NCBI RefSeq assembly: GCF_002150785.1
Contig: NZ_MTAZ01000013.1
Coordinates: forward strand, 1-34,294
Source of the DNA: Arenibacter amylolyticus
GTDB taxonomy: Bacteria > Bacteroidota > Bacteroidia > Flavobacteriales > Flavobacteriaceae
DNA: 34,294 bases
Reading direction: 5' to 3'
The stretch's first letter is position 1, and the number at the start of each line of letters is the position of its first letter. Made by a program: the position numbers and the translations under genes. Below, piece by piece: positions 1-9,968 of the stretch. Below the pieces are notes generated by a model that had not been told where the DNA came from, searched no databases, and saw nothing but the letters and a program-made list of their open reading frames with translations.

Positions 1-3000
1 TGGTAATTGGCAGTTTCTTCAGCGGAGATGATTACTTGATAGGTACCTGCATTGGTATACCCCTGCTGTTCAACATAGGTCAGTTCGGCTTCCGAATGGT
101 TGAGGCTTGCCGTTACATACTTCACGCTGCCATCATAGGTGAAAGTCTGGGTGTCATCGGCTGTGATGACCGCTTCCGCCTTGTTGATGGTAAGGGTGGC
201 TGTTAGTACCCGGTCGGCACAGCTTGCATGTGCTGAGGTTACTCTTGCAGTAATATTATAGCTACCAGCATTGGTATAAGTATTACTCACATTATAATCG
301 ACTGAGGCTCCAGCAGGCAATCCAACAACGGCGAGCGTATGCTCTTCTCCATTATACACTACTTCACTATCTGAAAATGTTACTCCTGCAATATCATTCT
401 CATTAATGGTAATATTGAAGCTTTTTTCATCTGTACAACCATTTTCATTTTCCCCATAAACATATAAAGTTTGGGAACTTGTGATTAGATCTTCGGCATA
501 AAGTACGCTTCCATTACCACCAGGCTGTGTAAAGTAATGTCCTTCTGTTAATACTGGAAGACTATAACTTCCACAGGCAACTACATCATCTGGAGCCTCT
601 ACTAAATATATTGGTGGTTCTACAATAGTTACTGAGATCGTAGTATTCTGATTTCTACTATCCGTAATTGTAGCTACATAGGTCCCTGCCGCAAGATTTT
701 CTACTTCAGCAGTAGTAGACAGAGAGGGATCATTCCAACTGTAGCTGTACGGCCCCACACCTCCACTTATTTCAACAGCGGCCGAGCCATCACTTCCGCC
801 ATTACAACTTACGCTTCTATAAGCAGATATACGGGCACTAAAAACATCAGCAATTGGCCCTTTAAAGATACTTTCAACTGGAACACCTGCACCAGCTCCA
901 TTTTTTGGTGTTACTTCAAAACTGATAAATTTACCTATATCCTCCTGTGAAAGTGTATAAGTAATTGCATTGGCACTTTCTATTACCAACCTTCCTGTTC
1001 CGTTAGAATCATCTGCACGGTACCATTGGTAGGTTGTTTCGGTTTCAGGATCATTTTCGGGATCATTATAAACATAGGCGCCAGTCAATTCTTGCTTGGT
1101 CGTTAAAACACCTGAGAAACTAACATTTACTGCTGTTGGAAGTAAATTTTCTTTTTCTCTAATTAATGCGTAAAGGCCAGAATTTAACTCCGGTTCAAAT
1201 ACTGAAGTATTGGCATCTACGTTATATCGGGTATTTTTTTCACCGATTAATGCAATTAAATTTGCACTTCCCAAAATAGAGCCGCTGTAAAATTTAGCCT
1301 GTCCACCGGCACCAGTGCTTATAACAGGTGTTCCGTTAATTATTATATTCCCTCCAGCTGAATCCCCTGCATTTTTATCTTTACTGGCATAAATCCGTAT
1401 GGCATCCACTGTGGCATTGGAGGTGGAAACACCTTCAGCAATCGTTACATCCCCATTCTGGGTGGCAATTAATATCGTTCCTTTGGCACTAATCTCCGCT
1501 AAGGTCAATTCGTTTTTACCTGTTATATGAAGATTAGAGGCTGATTTTACCGTTATACTACCCACAAAATCATTATTTCCATGAGGTAGCATAACATTAT
1601 CTAAAGCTTCTAAATAAGTACTGCCACCAATGTCCAATCCCCCAACCGTGGCAGTAATTCTTCCGGTAGTAGTAGCTGAAAAATTTCCGTTTGTTTGGAT
1701 ATATGATCCAGAAGTAGAAATATTTAGACCATTTCTATTAGGACCGGATGGCTTTCCATCTATGGTTATATTACCATTTTCTGTTTTCAATGCACCTACA
1801 GCATCGGGATAAAAATAACTGTCCCCTAAAGCAATTGCATCCGAAGCACCTTTACCTATTCCTCTGATAGTGATATTACCCGAACCTGTCGTTTCTATAG
1901 TCCCCGCAATATTAACACCTCTAGCATGCCCAACGATACTAGCACTGCTCCCCCTACCATTGATAATAATGTTACCCCCTGCTACATTTATAGAACCATT
2001 CATGGCAACACCACGATATATGGCATTATTCTCGAGCGAAGGTACTGATGGATCACCCATAGCATAACCTATGTAAGGATCAGATCCGCCACCCATGGTT
2101 AGGTTGCCACCTGCGGTGTGGATTGATGAACCTTGCTGCATCCATATCGCTCCATAATTAGTATCATTGGCCTCATTGTCTCCTTTAGCCCGTGTCCAAA
2201 GTGTAAGGGCATTAGCACTTTCACTTCTAACATCTGCCTGAGTGCTAAATACGATATTATTACCAGTGATAAGGGATAAGGGATCTTGATAAATTAACGT
2301 ACCGTCTATGTTTATTGCTCCTGTATTGGCATCACCTATTAATATTGTTGAGAAACCATCTGCAATGTTTGTTATAAAATAAGAAGCGGGTAATTGTAGT
2401 GTAGCCAACGCACTACCTAACCCTATATCCATCCCGTTTGTATAAGGGTGTATAGACAATTTTCCTGATGATTTAAGTTGACCATTGGGTGCGTTGCCCG
2501 AAACAGAAAATCTATCCCCGATGATTTCTATATCTGCATCCGAGAACGTTACATTGGTATTCTCTTTCTGCCCTACAGCTCCTTGCACTAGTACACTGGG
2601 GCTTGTCGCACCAGCTGCGGTTCCTTCTAGTATTATTTTGCCACTAGCAGCTAAAATCGCCCCGTCCTTGGCCACGGTAACTCCTGAATTCTTCACGGCA
2701 CTACCCTTTATATGAACAGTACCACCCCCTGTATTTTCAACGGTGGAAAGATGTGAATAAAACCCCCATGAATTAGCTACAGTAGAAGGCCCCTTGGCAT
2801 GTCCTTCTATAAAGATAGCATCTTTCGTATTATTTGAAGAGGTAATCAAATCAGGGGCTCCTACAGTTTGACTCAATTCTACTCCATTTGAATTGGATGT
2901 TGGATATTGGTTATCTGCAAAACCATACATATAAATAGTACCAACCCCTGCATCTATCAGGTTTCCATCGTGCAAACGAATACCATTAGCATTTGTTGAA

Positions 3001-4151
3001 TTACCTGTCGAAATGGGAGTCGGCATCCCTACATTATTACCTGACAATCCTTTTCCGTAAAACGCGATGTTTCCGCCAGCTGTTTGAATATTGGTTTTAA
3101 CCAACGTAATTCCATTTGAATTGGTAGTATTCCCAGTGGAGGTCCCATTTCCTACAGTTAGTCCATTCCATAAACCACTACTGCTACCTCCCCCAATCCA
3201 AAGATGGCCACCGTTCGTTAAAATTTCAGCCTGGTTTTTAATATATGCAATGCCTCCATCTAAGGCATCAGCATCTGACCATATTATAGTATTGAGAGAA
3301 AAACCACTAGCTGCAATTGAACTATAAGCCTCTAGATTAATGTCCCTATTTGCTTTTAGCGTCAATGTTCTATCTGCCGATAAAACAGGAGTTACATTCG
3401 CATCAATAAACACATCTACCTCAGCTTCGATAGTAAGATTTCCTGAAGCGAGCGCATTGTTCACTACATCAACATTTACTTTGGCACCATCCACCAGGGG
3501 AATTAACTTACCTTCACTTAACAACCAATCAGAAGAAGGGTCGCTTGGAGCATCGGTAATGGTTATCGCTCCTTTTGCCGTTGGAGCAGTCAAAACAATC
3601 GGGACAGGACTTTCGGCTTTATCAATTTGATGCCCTCCACCAGTAGCAGTCGTGATCCATTGCCATGGATATGAGGAAACTGTAGAATTATTTATAACAT
3701 CACCAATTGTAACACTTACCTCAGATCCTGCTGGAACCAATGGATCTATCAGCCTAATAAAAACCCTATTTCTAGGAGACCCGGACCCTGTCCAAACCTC
3801 TGAAACTAATCGTTTAATCCCATCAATAGTTACAGAAACATCCTCTACTGAAACATTTTCAGTATTCCAACCACTACTAACAGATTGTAAGGCATATAAA
3901 ATTGCATCATTAGCCCCACTCATCGTAGTTACTGTAGTATAAGAGAAAGTATAAGTAACCCCAGTCGCACCAGCGGTCAAATTATCCGCAGACCACGAAA
4001 AATTTTCCAATTGTGATGATAAAGCCATATTGGATCCAGATGATGAAAGGTAGTCCAGCTTAAAAACACTGTTTGCAAAAACATTCAGAGAGTGCAGTAA
4101 CAAGAAAATAAAAAATAAAACTGAAACTTTGGAAATAGTAGTTTTTTTCAT
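1..4151 (-). CDS. Giant secreted adhesin-like protein, SprB-repeat and MBG domain, 3'-truncated by window edge
   Basis: Reading the minus strand from 4151 gives one frame of about 1,383 codons with no stop, and it is still open at base 1. The start encodes MKKTTISKVSVLFFIFLLL, a typical signal peptide ending near a VFA-N site; an ATG two codons earlier (4157) is also possible. The first ~900 residues are Gly/Asn/Thr-rich with recurring TAGGNI, SNGI and GNITI phrases, as in a right-handed beta-helix of filamentous-haemagglutinin type. Next comes an Ig-like stretch around a YQWYR motif (about 930-1150), then an SprB repeat (about 610-840: CNGGSDG, GPYSYSW, LAAGTY). An MBG-type domain (YDGS...Y.NAGTY) lies at the left edge. 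SprB repeats are known from Bacteroidota gliding adhesins secreted by the type IX system. The C-terminal sorting domain would lie outside the window. Role inferred: surface adhesion or gliding. Confidence 0.8.
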   Translation of the reverse strand, partial: MKKTTISKVSVLFFIFLLLHSLNVFANSVFKLDYLSSSGSNMALSSQLENFSWSADNLTAGATGVTYTFSYTTVTTMSGANDAILYALQSVSSGWNTENVSVEDVSVTIDGIKRLVSEVWTGSGSPRNRVFIRLIDPLVPAGSEVSVTIGDVINNSTVSSYPWQWITTATGGGHQIDKAESPVPIVLTAPTAKGAITITDAPSDPSSDWLLSEGKLIPLVDGAKVNVDVVNNALASGNLTIEAEVDVFIDANVTPVLSADRTLTLKANRDINLEAYSSIAASGFSLNTIIWSDADALDGGIAYIKNQAEILTNGGHLWIGGGSSSGLWNGLTVGNGTSTGNTTNSNGITLVKTNIQTAGGNIAFYGKGLSGNNVGMPTPISTGNSTNANGIRLHDGNLIDAGVGTIYMYGFADNQYPTSNSNGVELSQTVGAPDLITSSNNTKDAIFIEGHAKGPSTVANSWGFYSHLSTVENTGGGTVHIKGSAVKNSGVTVAKDGAILAASGKIILEGTAAGATSPSVLVQGAVGQKENTNVTFSDADIEIIGDRFSVSGNAPNGQLKSSGKLSIHPYTNGMDIGLGSALATLQLPASYFITNIADGFSTILIGDANTGAINIDGTLIYQDPLSLITGNNIVFSTQADVRSESANALTLWTRAKGDNEANDTNYGAIWMQQGSSIHTAGGNLTMGGGSDPYIGYAMGDPSVPSLENNAIYRGVAMNGSINVAGGNIIINGRGSSASIVGHARGVNIAGTIETTGSGNITIRGIGKGASDAIALGDSYFYPDAVGALKTENGNITIDGKPSGPNRNGLNISTSGSYIQTNGNFSATTTGRITATVGGLDIGGSTYLEALDNVMLPHGNNDFVGSITVKSASNLHITGKNELTLAEISAKGTILIATQNGDVTIAEGVSTSNATVDAIRIYASKDKNAGDSAGGNIIINGTPVISTGAGGQAKFYSGSILGSANLIALIGEKNTRYNVDANTSVFEPELNSGLYALIREKENLLPTAVNVSFSGVLTTKQELTGAYVYNDPENDPETETTYQWYRADDSNGTGRLVIESANAITYTLSQEDIGKFISFEVTPKNGAGAGVPVESIFKGPIADVFSARISAYRSVSCNGGSDGSAAVEISGGVGPYSYSWNDPSLSTTAEVENLAAGTYVATITDSRNQNTTISVTIVEPPIYLVEAPDDVVACGSYSLPVLTEGHYFTQPGGNGSVLYAEDLITSSQTLYVYGENENGCTDEKSFNITINENDIAGVTFSDSEVVYNGEEHTLAVVGLPAGASVDYNVSNTYTNAGSYNITARVTSAHASCADRVLTATLTINKAEAVITADDTQTFTYDGSVKYVTASLNHSEAELTYVEQQGYTNAGTYQVIISAEETANY

Positions 4152-5075
4152 AAGCATAAATAGATTCGGGAAAATGGATTTAATAATAAAGTTTGATTGA
4201 TATATTAATAGTATACAGGAGCCACCACTTTCTAGGTGTAAAATCCTTATTGGTAGCGATCACCGAAGAAATAAATATTAGCAAAAGGTGCACACCTCAT
4301 GGTAGTAGGTTAATAGTCTGATGTTGTTTTTTATTCCGCTCGACATTACAATTGAATTTTTAAGAATGCCCCCAAAAACTGCAAACACGGTTTAGAACAT
4401 TTTGAGGGCAAAAAAAATCCAAATAAAACGTTAACGCTTAGTAAGTACACAAATTAGGGTGTTCAAATTGAATTTGAACACACATTCGTTTCGACTATTG
4501 CTCCGCTATCGACCGGAAAAATCTATTAATCAGTTATTTTGAAAATTTTATTTTGAAATCGATAAAATTGGTTTGTCGCCGCCATTTTTCCCCTAGCTAG
4601 CCCTGGAATTATGGACCGGCACCCCTCAAAAATTTCTATTATCAGTAGGGAGTCCATGACCGGCGCTTATTATTGATCGAAGACCGGAACATTATAAATC
4701 AAGGAAGTGACGGCCTTACCCAGTTTGGCCAAAACCAACCATTATTTTCTTGCAGCTTCTTCTTTTTTAGACATCATACTCCTAACTTTGGCTTTAAAAC
4801 ATTTAAAAATCCCCTGTATATAGGAATTGTCTAAATATTGATAAGATAGCACCAATACCCACCCTTCAAAACCACTCACCATATTGGTGTTATGGATTTT
4901 ATACGAGATTAGCCTAATACACCGGTCAAAATGATTGTAAAGAATTGAATAGAACAAATTGTATAGGTATATTAAGCCTAAACAAGCATTGAACACGCTG
5001 CAATGATAATCTAGCATACAATACAAATCACCTAAATTCATTGCAGAATATATAATTTTATAAATGGCTACAACT
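4152..5075. other. Gene-poor spacer between adhesin and pirin
   Basis: No convincing gene. It holds the divergent upstream regions of both flanking genes, a perfect 23-bp palindrome (4459-4481) and four GACCGG hexamers at 4511, 4614, 4658 and 4682. A minus-strand frame at 4742-5041 (about 98 codons, Tyr/Cys-rich, ending in a basic KKEEAARK tail) is open. It has no recognisable family and would leave only about 20 bp for a promoter opposite the pirin gene, so I do not call it. Confidence 0.5.
4459..4481. repeat. Perfect 23-bp palindrome (11-bp arms, 1-bp centre)
   Basis: The left arm GTGTTCAAATT (4459-4469) and right arm AATTTGAACAC (4471-4481) are exact reverse complements around a single G. 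No T-run follows on either strand, so it is more like a dimeric-regulator operator than a terminator. It lies about 300 bp upstream of the adhesin start. Confidence 0.6.
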
Positions 5076-5798
5076 ATGAAGACAGTATTACACAAAGCAG
5101 AAACAAGAGGAGATGCAAACCACGGATGGCTACACTCTAGACACACGTTCAGCTTCGCTAATTACCACGATCCAGAGCGCATGAATTTTGGCGTTTTGAG
5201 GGTGCTGAATGATGATATCGTATCAGGAAACAGAGGTTTTGGAACCCACCCTCATAGGGATATGGAGATTATCTCTATTCCCTTGGAAGGCGATCTTAAG
5301 CACCAGGATAATATGGGAAATACGACTGTTATCCAGGCTGGAGATATTCAGGTGATGAGTGCTGGTACTGGGGTAATGCATTCCGAATACAACAACAATC
5401 CGGATAAACCTGTGAAATTCTTGCAGATTTGGGTATTCCCCAACAAACAGAATGTTGAACCGCGCTACGACCAGATAACACTGGATACGGCAGACCGAAA
5501 AAATAAACTGCAACAGGTTTTATCGCCCAATGCCGATGATGCAGGCGTCTGGATACATCAAAATGCTTGGTTCAATATGACCAACCTGGACAAAGGCAAG
5601 GAAGTAACCTACAGCCTTAACGACGCTAAAAACAACGGGGTATACGCCTTTGTCCTAAATGGGGACGCCACCATCAACGGTCAAGAACTCAACATAAGAG
5701 ATGGTTTAGGCATCTGGGAGATAGAAACGCTGGATATTAAAGCCGATAGCGATACGGAAATTCTACTTATGGAGGTTCCCATGAATTTGGACGTATAA
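5076..5798 (+). CDS. Pirin family protein
   Basis: About 240 residues, the usual size of a bacterial bicupin pirin of the YhhW type. These are iron-binding cytosolic proteins, some with quercetin 2,3-dioxygenase activity. The metal ligands are visible as HPHRDMEI (two His) and, some 40 residues later, MHSEYN (His and Glu). The N-terminal pattern GWLHSRHTFSFANY and MNFGVLRVLNDD are family hallmarks. The second ATG (5076, MKTVLHKAETRG) matches the usual pirin N-terminus; an in-frame ATG at 5064 would add four residues. It stands alone, with long spacers on both sides. The substrate cannot be told from sequence. Confidence 0.93.
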   Translation: MKTVLHKAETRGDANHGWLHSRHTFSFANYHDPERMNFGVLRVLNDDIVSGNRGFGTHPHRDMEIISIPLEGDLKHQDNMGNTTVIQAGDIQVMSAGTGVMHSEYNNNPDKPVKFLQIWVFPNKQNVEPRYDQITLDTADRKNKLQQVLSPNADDAGVWIHQNAWFNMTNLDKGKEVTYSLNDAKNNGVYAFVLNGDATINGQELNIRDGLGIWEIETLDIKADSDTEILLMEVPMNLDV

Positions 5799-6537
5799 CA
5801 GGATAGAAAACACCCCCAGTGGAAACTCCTTCTACCTGGAGGCTTTAATGGAAGGCTACCTCCCTGGGGGATTCACTGTGTTTAACATGGACACCACCCC
5901 AACAATAAATCATTAACACGACACCTTCTGAAATCGGCATCGACTTAAGACAAACAACCACAACAACGCTCGCAGGGCGATGTACTGGTCTATGAGCATT
6001 TAGCTAGGCAGTGAGAATCCCTTTATCATATTATCATAGCAGGCCAGCGTTTCATCGGTACAGACCTTTCATACGTAGGTTGAAAAGTTAAAGGCACTAC
6101 TCGAAGGTTTGGATATAGCGGCTTTAAAGGAGATTCCCAAATAGGCCCAAAAAATAGTGTGAGGCCTCCACAGCCTGTTTTTAGCCCGGTAGGGAGACCT
6201 TACCCTGTTTTAATACTATAATACCATAGAACAATAAATAAGTCGGAAATAGGTTTCCATCGATATTAAAATCATCGCTTGAGCTTGGGTTGTGTTTATA
6301 CAAATCCCATAAAATGCCCCTACCACCGCTCAAGAAACACTAAATACCTGCGGTATATTTCCAATTACAAGCTACTAAATCACCATTAAAATTCCATGTC
6401 TATTGGATGAAAACCGCCTAATGGAAAAACAACGCTACCTTGGAATATTAGGGGCATAAATCAAAATATTTAAAATTCATAATAACAGTTCTATTGAGTA
6501 CATTTGAACCTTCTATTTTAAAATGATCTTTTATACA
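5799..6537. other. Spacer after pirin
   Basis: No gene is supported. Just after the pirin stop, CCCCCAG (5813-5819) can pair with CTGGGGG (5864-5870), enclosing CCTTC/GAAGG. This is a multi-stem structure without a T-run and may stabilise the mRNA end. A frame at about 5965-6220 reads like protein in places but has two internal stops and matches nothing I know. The promoter for the next gene is at the right end. Confidence 0.4.
6499..6506 (+). promoter_or_regulatory. Bacteroidota -7 promoter element (TACATTTG)
   Basis: An exact match to the TAnnTTTG consensus used by the flavobacterial primary sigma factor. No clear TTG -33 box is seen at the usual distance. Transcription would begin near 6512, giving a leader of about 25 nt to the ATG at 6538 but only about 10 nt to the ATG at 6523, so the position favours the downstream start. 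Confidence 0.45.
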
Positions 6538-9500
6538 ATGAAAAACTACTTCCTATTAGCCCTGTTTTTATTCAATGGACTAGTCTCCTATGCTCAGGAA
6601 AAAGAAGATTCCAAGAAGGAAAGTTGGGATGTTACCATCCCTGCCCTCCCTTTTAAAACGGTCAATATCAGCTCGGACGAAGGTTCCTGGATGAGCCTGG
6701 ATGTGAGTCCGGATGGCAACCAAATTGTCTTCGACATGTTGGGAGATATATACACCTTACCAATTACCGGAGGAGAGGCAACCCTTATCCGAGGTGGGCA
6801 CGCCTATGAAGTGCAGCCTAGATTTAGCCCCGACGGCACTAAAATTAGCTTTACCAGTGATGCAGGTGGTGGGGACAATATTTGGATAATGAATACCGAT
6901 GGTTCCCATGCAAAACAGGTAACCAAGGAGGATTTTAGACTCCTAAACAACGCCGTATGGTCTGCAGATGGCAACTATTTATTCGCCCGAAAGCACTTTA
7001 CCGCAACGCGTTCTCTAGGAGCCGGTGAAATTTGGATGTACCACACATCGGGCGGAAAGGGGATTCAGCTTACCAAAAGAAAGAACGATCAACAAGACTT
7101 AGGAGAACCTTTTACTTCACCAGACGGTAAGTTCGTTTATTACAGTGAAGATGTATCTCCCGGAGGATCTTTTCAATACAATAGGGACCCCAATGGTCAG
7201 ATATACGCCATCAACCGTTATAATTTGGAAAATGGGGAAATAGAAAGAGTTACTGGAGGCCCAGGGGGTGCCATCCGTCCAGTTATTTCCCGCAACGGAG
7301 ACATCATGGCGTTCGTTAAAAGAGTTAGGGAAAAGACCGTACTCTATTTACACGACCTAAAGTCTGGGAAAGAATGGCCTATCTACGATCAACTTAGTAA
7401 AGACCATCAGGAAACCTGGGCTATTTTTGGACCCTACACCGGTTTCAACTTCACTCCAGATGATAGCGCCATCGTTATATGGGCTCAGGGAAAAATTAAA
7501 AAAATTGACATCAACAGCCTAGAGGTTACCGAGATTCCTTTTAAGGCTACTGCAGAACATAAAATTGTAGATGCATTGCGGTTCCAGAACAATCCGTCCC
7601 CAGAGACCTTCAACCCAAAAACTATTCGCAATGCAATTACCTCTCCAGACGGGAAGACTTTAATCTTTAACGCTGCGGGTTATCTATGGAAGAAAACACT
7701 ACCAAATGGCACTCCCCAACGTCTTACTACGGGAACCGACTTGGAGTATGAGCCTTCCTTTTCCAAGGACGGTAAGCACCTAGTATATGTTACTTGGAAT
7801 GATGAAACTATGGGAACCATTAAAAGGTTGGATATAACCTCATCCAAAAGCAAACCTATTTCGTTGACCAAAGAGAAAGCGATTTATAGGGAACCCGCTT
7901 TCTCTCCTACAGACATCAACAAAATAGTTTATAGAGAAGAATCAGGGAATGGACATCAGGGGTATGTTAACACCAAGGAAGCGGGAATTTACCTGTTAGA
8001 GGTAACGTTTAGCCGTAAACAGGGATATACGTCTACCAAGAAATTGGTTACCAAAGAGGGCCAATTCCCATCATTTAATAAAGACGGAAGTAGAATTTAC
8101 TACCAAACCGGTGGCTATTTATTTGGTTCTCTAACCAAAACCCTCAAATCTGTAAACCTAAACGGTAAAGAAGCCCGGGAATTGGTGAAATCTAAATATG
8201 CACAACGGATTATTCCTAGCCCGGACGATAACTGGGTAGCCTTTAGTAACCTTTACAAGGTATACATTGCCGCATTGCCTATGACCGGAAAAGCGCTAGA
8301 AATAGATGGTAAAGCTTCCAACGTTCCAGTAGCCCAAGTAGCCCGTGATGCTGGCATTAACTTACACTGGTCTGCCAATAGTGACCAGCTTAGGTGGACA
8401 TTGGGTGATGCGTATTTCAGCACCAACCTCAACGAAAAGTTCACCTTTTTGGATGGGGCTCCGGAATCCACCACAGAAATGGATACTGTGGGGATTAAAA
8501 TCAACCTAACACTCCCTACCGATAAACCCCAAGGGGCTATTGCTTTTACCGGAGCTAGAATCATTACTATGGATAATGAGGAGGTGATAGAAAACGGAAC
8601 TATCCTAATTAAGGAGAACAAAATTGTAGCGGTAGGCCCTCAGAATTCCGTACAAATACCTGCCGATGCAAAAATCATGGATGTGAGTGGCAAGACCATT
8701 ATGCCAGGATTAATAGATGTGCACGCGCATTTAGGACATTTTAGGTTTGGACTAAGCCCTCAAAAACAATGGCAATACTATGCTAATCTTGCCTTTGGAG
8801 TTACAACTACCCACGACCCCTCTGCAAATACCGAAATGGTATTCTCTCAGTCGGAGATGGTAAAGGCCGGAACCATGGTTGGTCCCAGGATCTTTTCCAC
8901 CGGGGCCATTTTGTATGGTGCGGACGGCGATTTTAAAGCACCTGTCAACAGTTTCGACGATGCACGGTCTGCCATTCACAGAACAAAAGCCTTTGGCGCT
9001 TTTTCCGTGAAGAGCTATAACCAACCTAGAAGGGATCAAAGACAACAAATAATCAAAGCCTCTAAGCAACAGGAAATTAAAGTATTCCCAGAGGGAGGCT
9101 CTACCTTCTTCCACAATATGTCCATGATTTTAGACGGCCATACAGGGATAGAGCACAACATCCCAGTAGCTGATGTACACAAGGATGTGATACAGTTATG
9201 GGGGGCAAGCCAGACGGGCTACACCCCTACCCTTATCGTTAATTATGGCGGTTTAAATGGGGAGTACTACTGGTATCAGACTACGAATGTGTGGGAAGAT
9301 GAAAAGCTGTTAAAATACACTCCAAGGGGAATTATAGACGCTCGCTCTAGGCACCGTACCATGGCGCCATTAAAGGAATATGATAATGGACACATCTTGG
9401 TATCCCAAAGTGTAAAGAAATTGGCCGATGCAGGCGTTAAAGTTAATTTGGGTGCACATGGCCAAATACAAGGTATTGGCGCACATTGGGAACTTTGGAT

Positions 9501-9846
9501 GCTAGCACAGGGCGGAATGTCTAACATGGAAGCGCTAAAAGCCGCTACTATCAATGGGGCACATTACCTAGGAATGGATAGTTATTTAGGCTCCTTAAAA
9601 ACCGGGATGTTAGCAGATTTAATTGTCTTGGAGGAGAATCCTTTGGAAGACATTAAAAATTCTAACTCCGTTATCTACACCATGATCAACGGTAGGTTAT
9701 ACGATACAGCAACCATGAATGAGGTGGGGAATGAGGGAAAAAATAGAGGTGCCTTCTATTGGGAAATGAACGACTATGCCCCTGCTTTTGACTGGCATGA
9801 AATAACCACCACTGGTTGTTCCTGTGAAGCGGATACCTTAAACTAG
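6538..9846 (+). CDS. Secreted TolB-like beta-propeller / amidohydrolase fusion protein
   Basis: About 1,100 residues. The start at 6538 (MKNYFLLALFLFNGLVSYAQ) gives a clean signal peptide; an in-frame ATG at 6523 adds five residues. Roughly residues 40-640 hold repeated PD40/WD40-like blades (SPDGTKISFTSD, SPDGKTLIFNAAG, SKDGKHLVYVTW), as in TolB and DPP-type propellers. From about 660 an amidohydrolase domain follows: the DVHAHL metal motif (first His at 8722-8724), a candidate carboxylated lysine in SVKSYN, then HTGIEHN. The C-terminal ADLIVLEENPLEDI is typical of the imidazolonepropionase/dihydroorotase superfamily. Where many relatives have a metal Asp, this one reads GAHGQIQGIGAHWE, which I recall as usual for propeller-fused members. 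The extreme C-terminus has a CSC motif. Probably a periplasmic or surface hydrolase of cyclic amides or dipeptides; substrate unknown. A terminator follows. Confidence 0.9.
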   Translation: MKNYFLLALFLFNGLVSYAQEKEDSKKESWDVTIPALPFKTVNISSDEGSWMSLDVSPDGNQIVFDMLGDIYTLPITGGEATLIRGGHAYEVQPRFSPDGTKISFTSDAGGGDNIWIMNTDGSHAKQVTKEDFRLLNNAVWSADGNYLFARKHFTATRSLGAGEIWMYHTSGGKGIQLTKRKNDQQDLGEPFTSPDGKFVYYSEDVSPGGSFQYNRDPNGQIYAINRYNLENGEIERVTGGPGGAIRPVISRNGDIMAFVKRVREKTVLYLHDLKSGKEWPIYDQLSKDHQETWAIFGPYTGFNFTPDDSAIVIWAQGKIKKIDINSLEVTEIPFKATAEHKIVDALRFQNNPSPETFNPKTIRNAITSPDGKTLIFNAAGYLWKKTLPNGTPQRLTTGTDLEYEPSFSKDGKHLVYVTWNDETMGTIKRLDITSSKSKPISLTKEKAIYREPAFSPTDINKIVYREESGNGHQGYVNTKEAGIYLLEVTFSRKQGYTSTKKLVTKEGQFPSFNKDGSRIYYQTGGYLFGSLTKTLKSVNLNGKEARELVKSKYAQRIIPSPDDNWVAFSNLYKVYIAALPMTGKALEIDGKASNVPVAQVARDAGINLHWSANSDQLRWTLGDAYFSTNLNEKFTFLDGAPESTTEMDTVGIKINLTLPTDKPQGAIAFTGARIITMDNEEVIENGTILIKENKIVAVGPQNSVQIPADAKIMDVSGKTIMPGLIDVHAHLGHFRFGLSPQKQWQYYANLAFGVTTTHDPSANTEMVFSQSEMVKAGTMVGPRIFSTGAILYGADGDFKAPVNSFDDARSAIHRTKAFGAFSVKSYNQPRRDQRQQIIKASKQQEIKVFPEGGSTFFHNMSMILDGHTGIEHNIPVADVHKDVIQLWGASQTGYTPTLIVNYGGLNGEYYWYQTTNVWEDEKLLKYTPRGIIDARSRHRTMAPLKEYDNGHILVSQSVKKLADAGVKVNLGAHGQIQGIGAHWELWMLAQGGMSNMEALKAATINGAHYLGMDSYLGSLKTGMLADLIVLEENPLEDIKNSNSVIYTMINGRLYDTATMNEVGNEGKNRGAFYWEMNDYAPAFDWHEITTTGCSCEADTLN

Positions 9847-9917
9847 AGACAACCACACATCTTTTACGATGGTAAACCTCTAAATATCCCAAAATAGTAT
9901 AAGTGGAACATCGTTAT

Positions 9918-9968
9918 AAGGATTCAAAGAGAATTTCAAATCAGTCTCTTTGAATCCTTTTCTTTTCC
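9918..9968 (+). terminator. Rho-independent terminator after the amidohydrolase gene
   Basis: A 15-bp perfect stem (9918-9932 with 9945-9959, AAGGATTCAAAGAGA and its complement) around a 12-nt loop, followed by a T-rich tail (TTCTTTTCC). It lies about 70 bp after the stop. Confidence 0.85.

Noticed and set aside
1630-3942. Several plus-strand frames of 60-96 codons
   Set aside because: They are antisense shadows of the continuous adhesin frame on the minus strand.
4742-5146. Minus-strand frame of up to 134 codons opposite the pirin start
   Set aside because: No family, odd Tyr/Cys-rich composition, overlaps the pirin gene or leaves no promoter space.
5965-6220. Coding-like stretch (QGDVLVYEHLARQ and onward) as a decayed gene
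   Set aside because: Two internal stops in under 90 codons and no recognisable protein; chance cannot be excluded.
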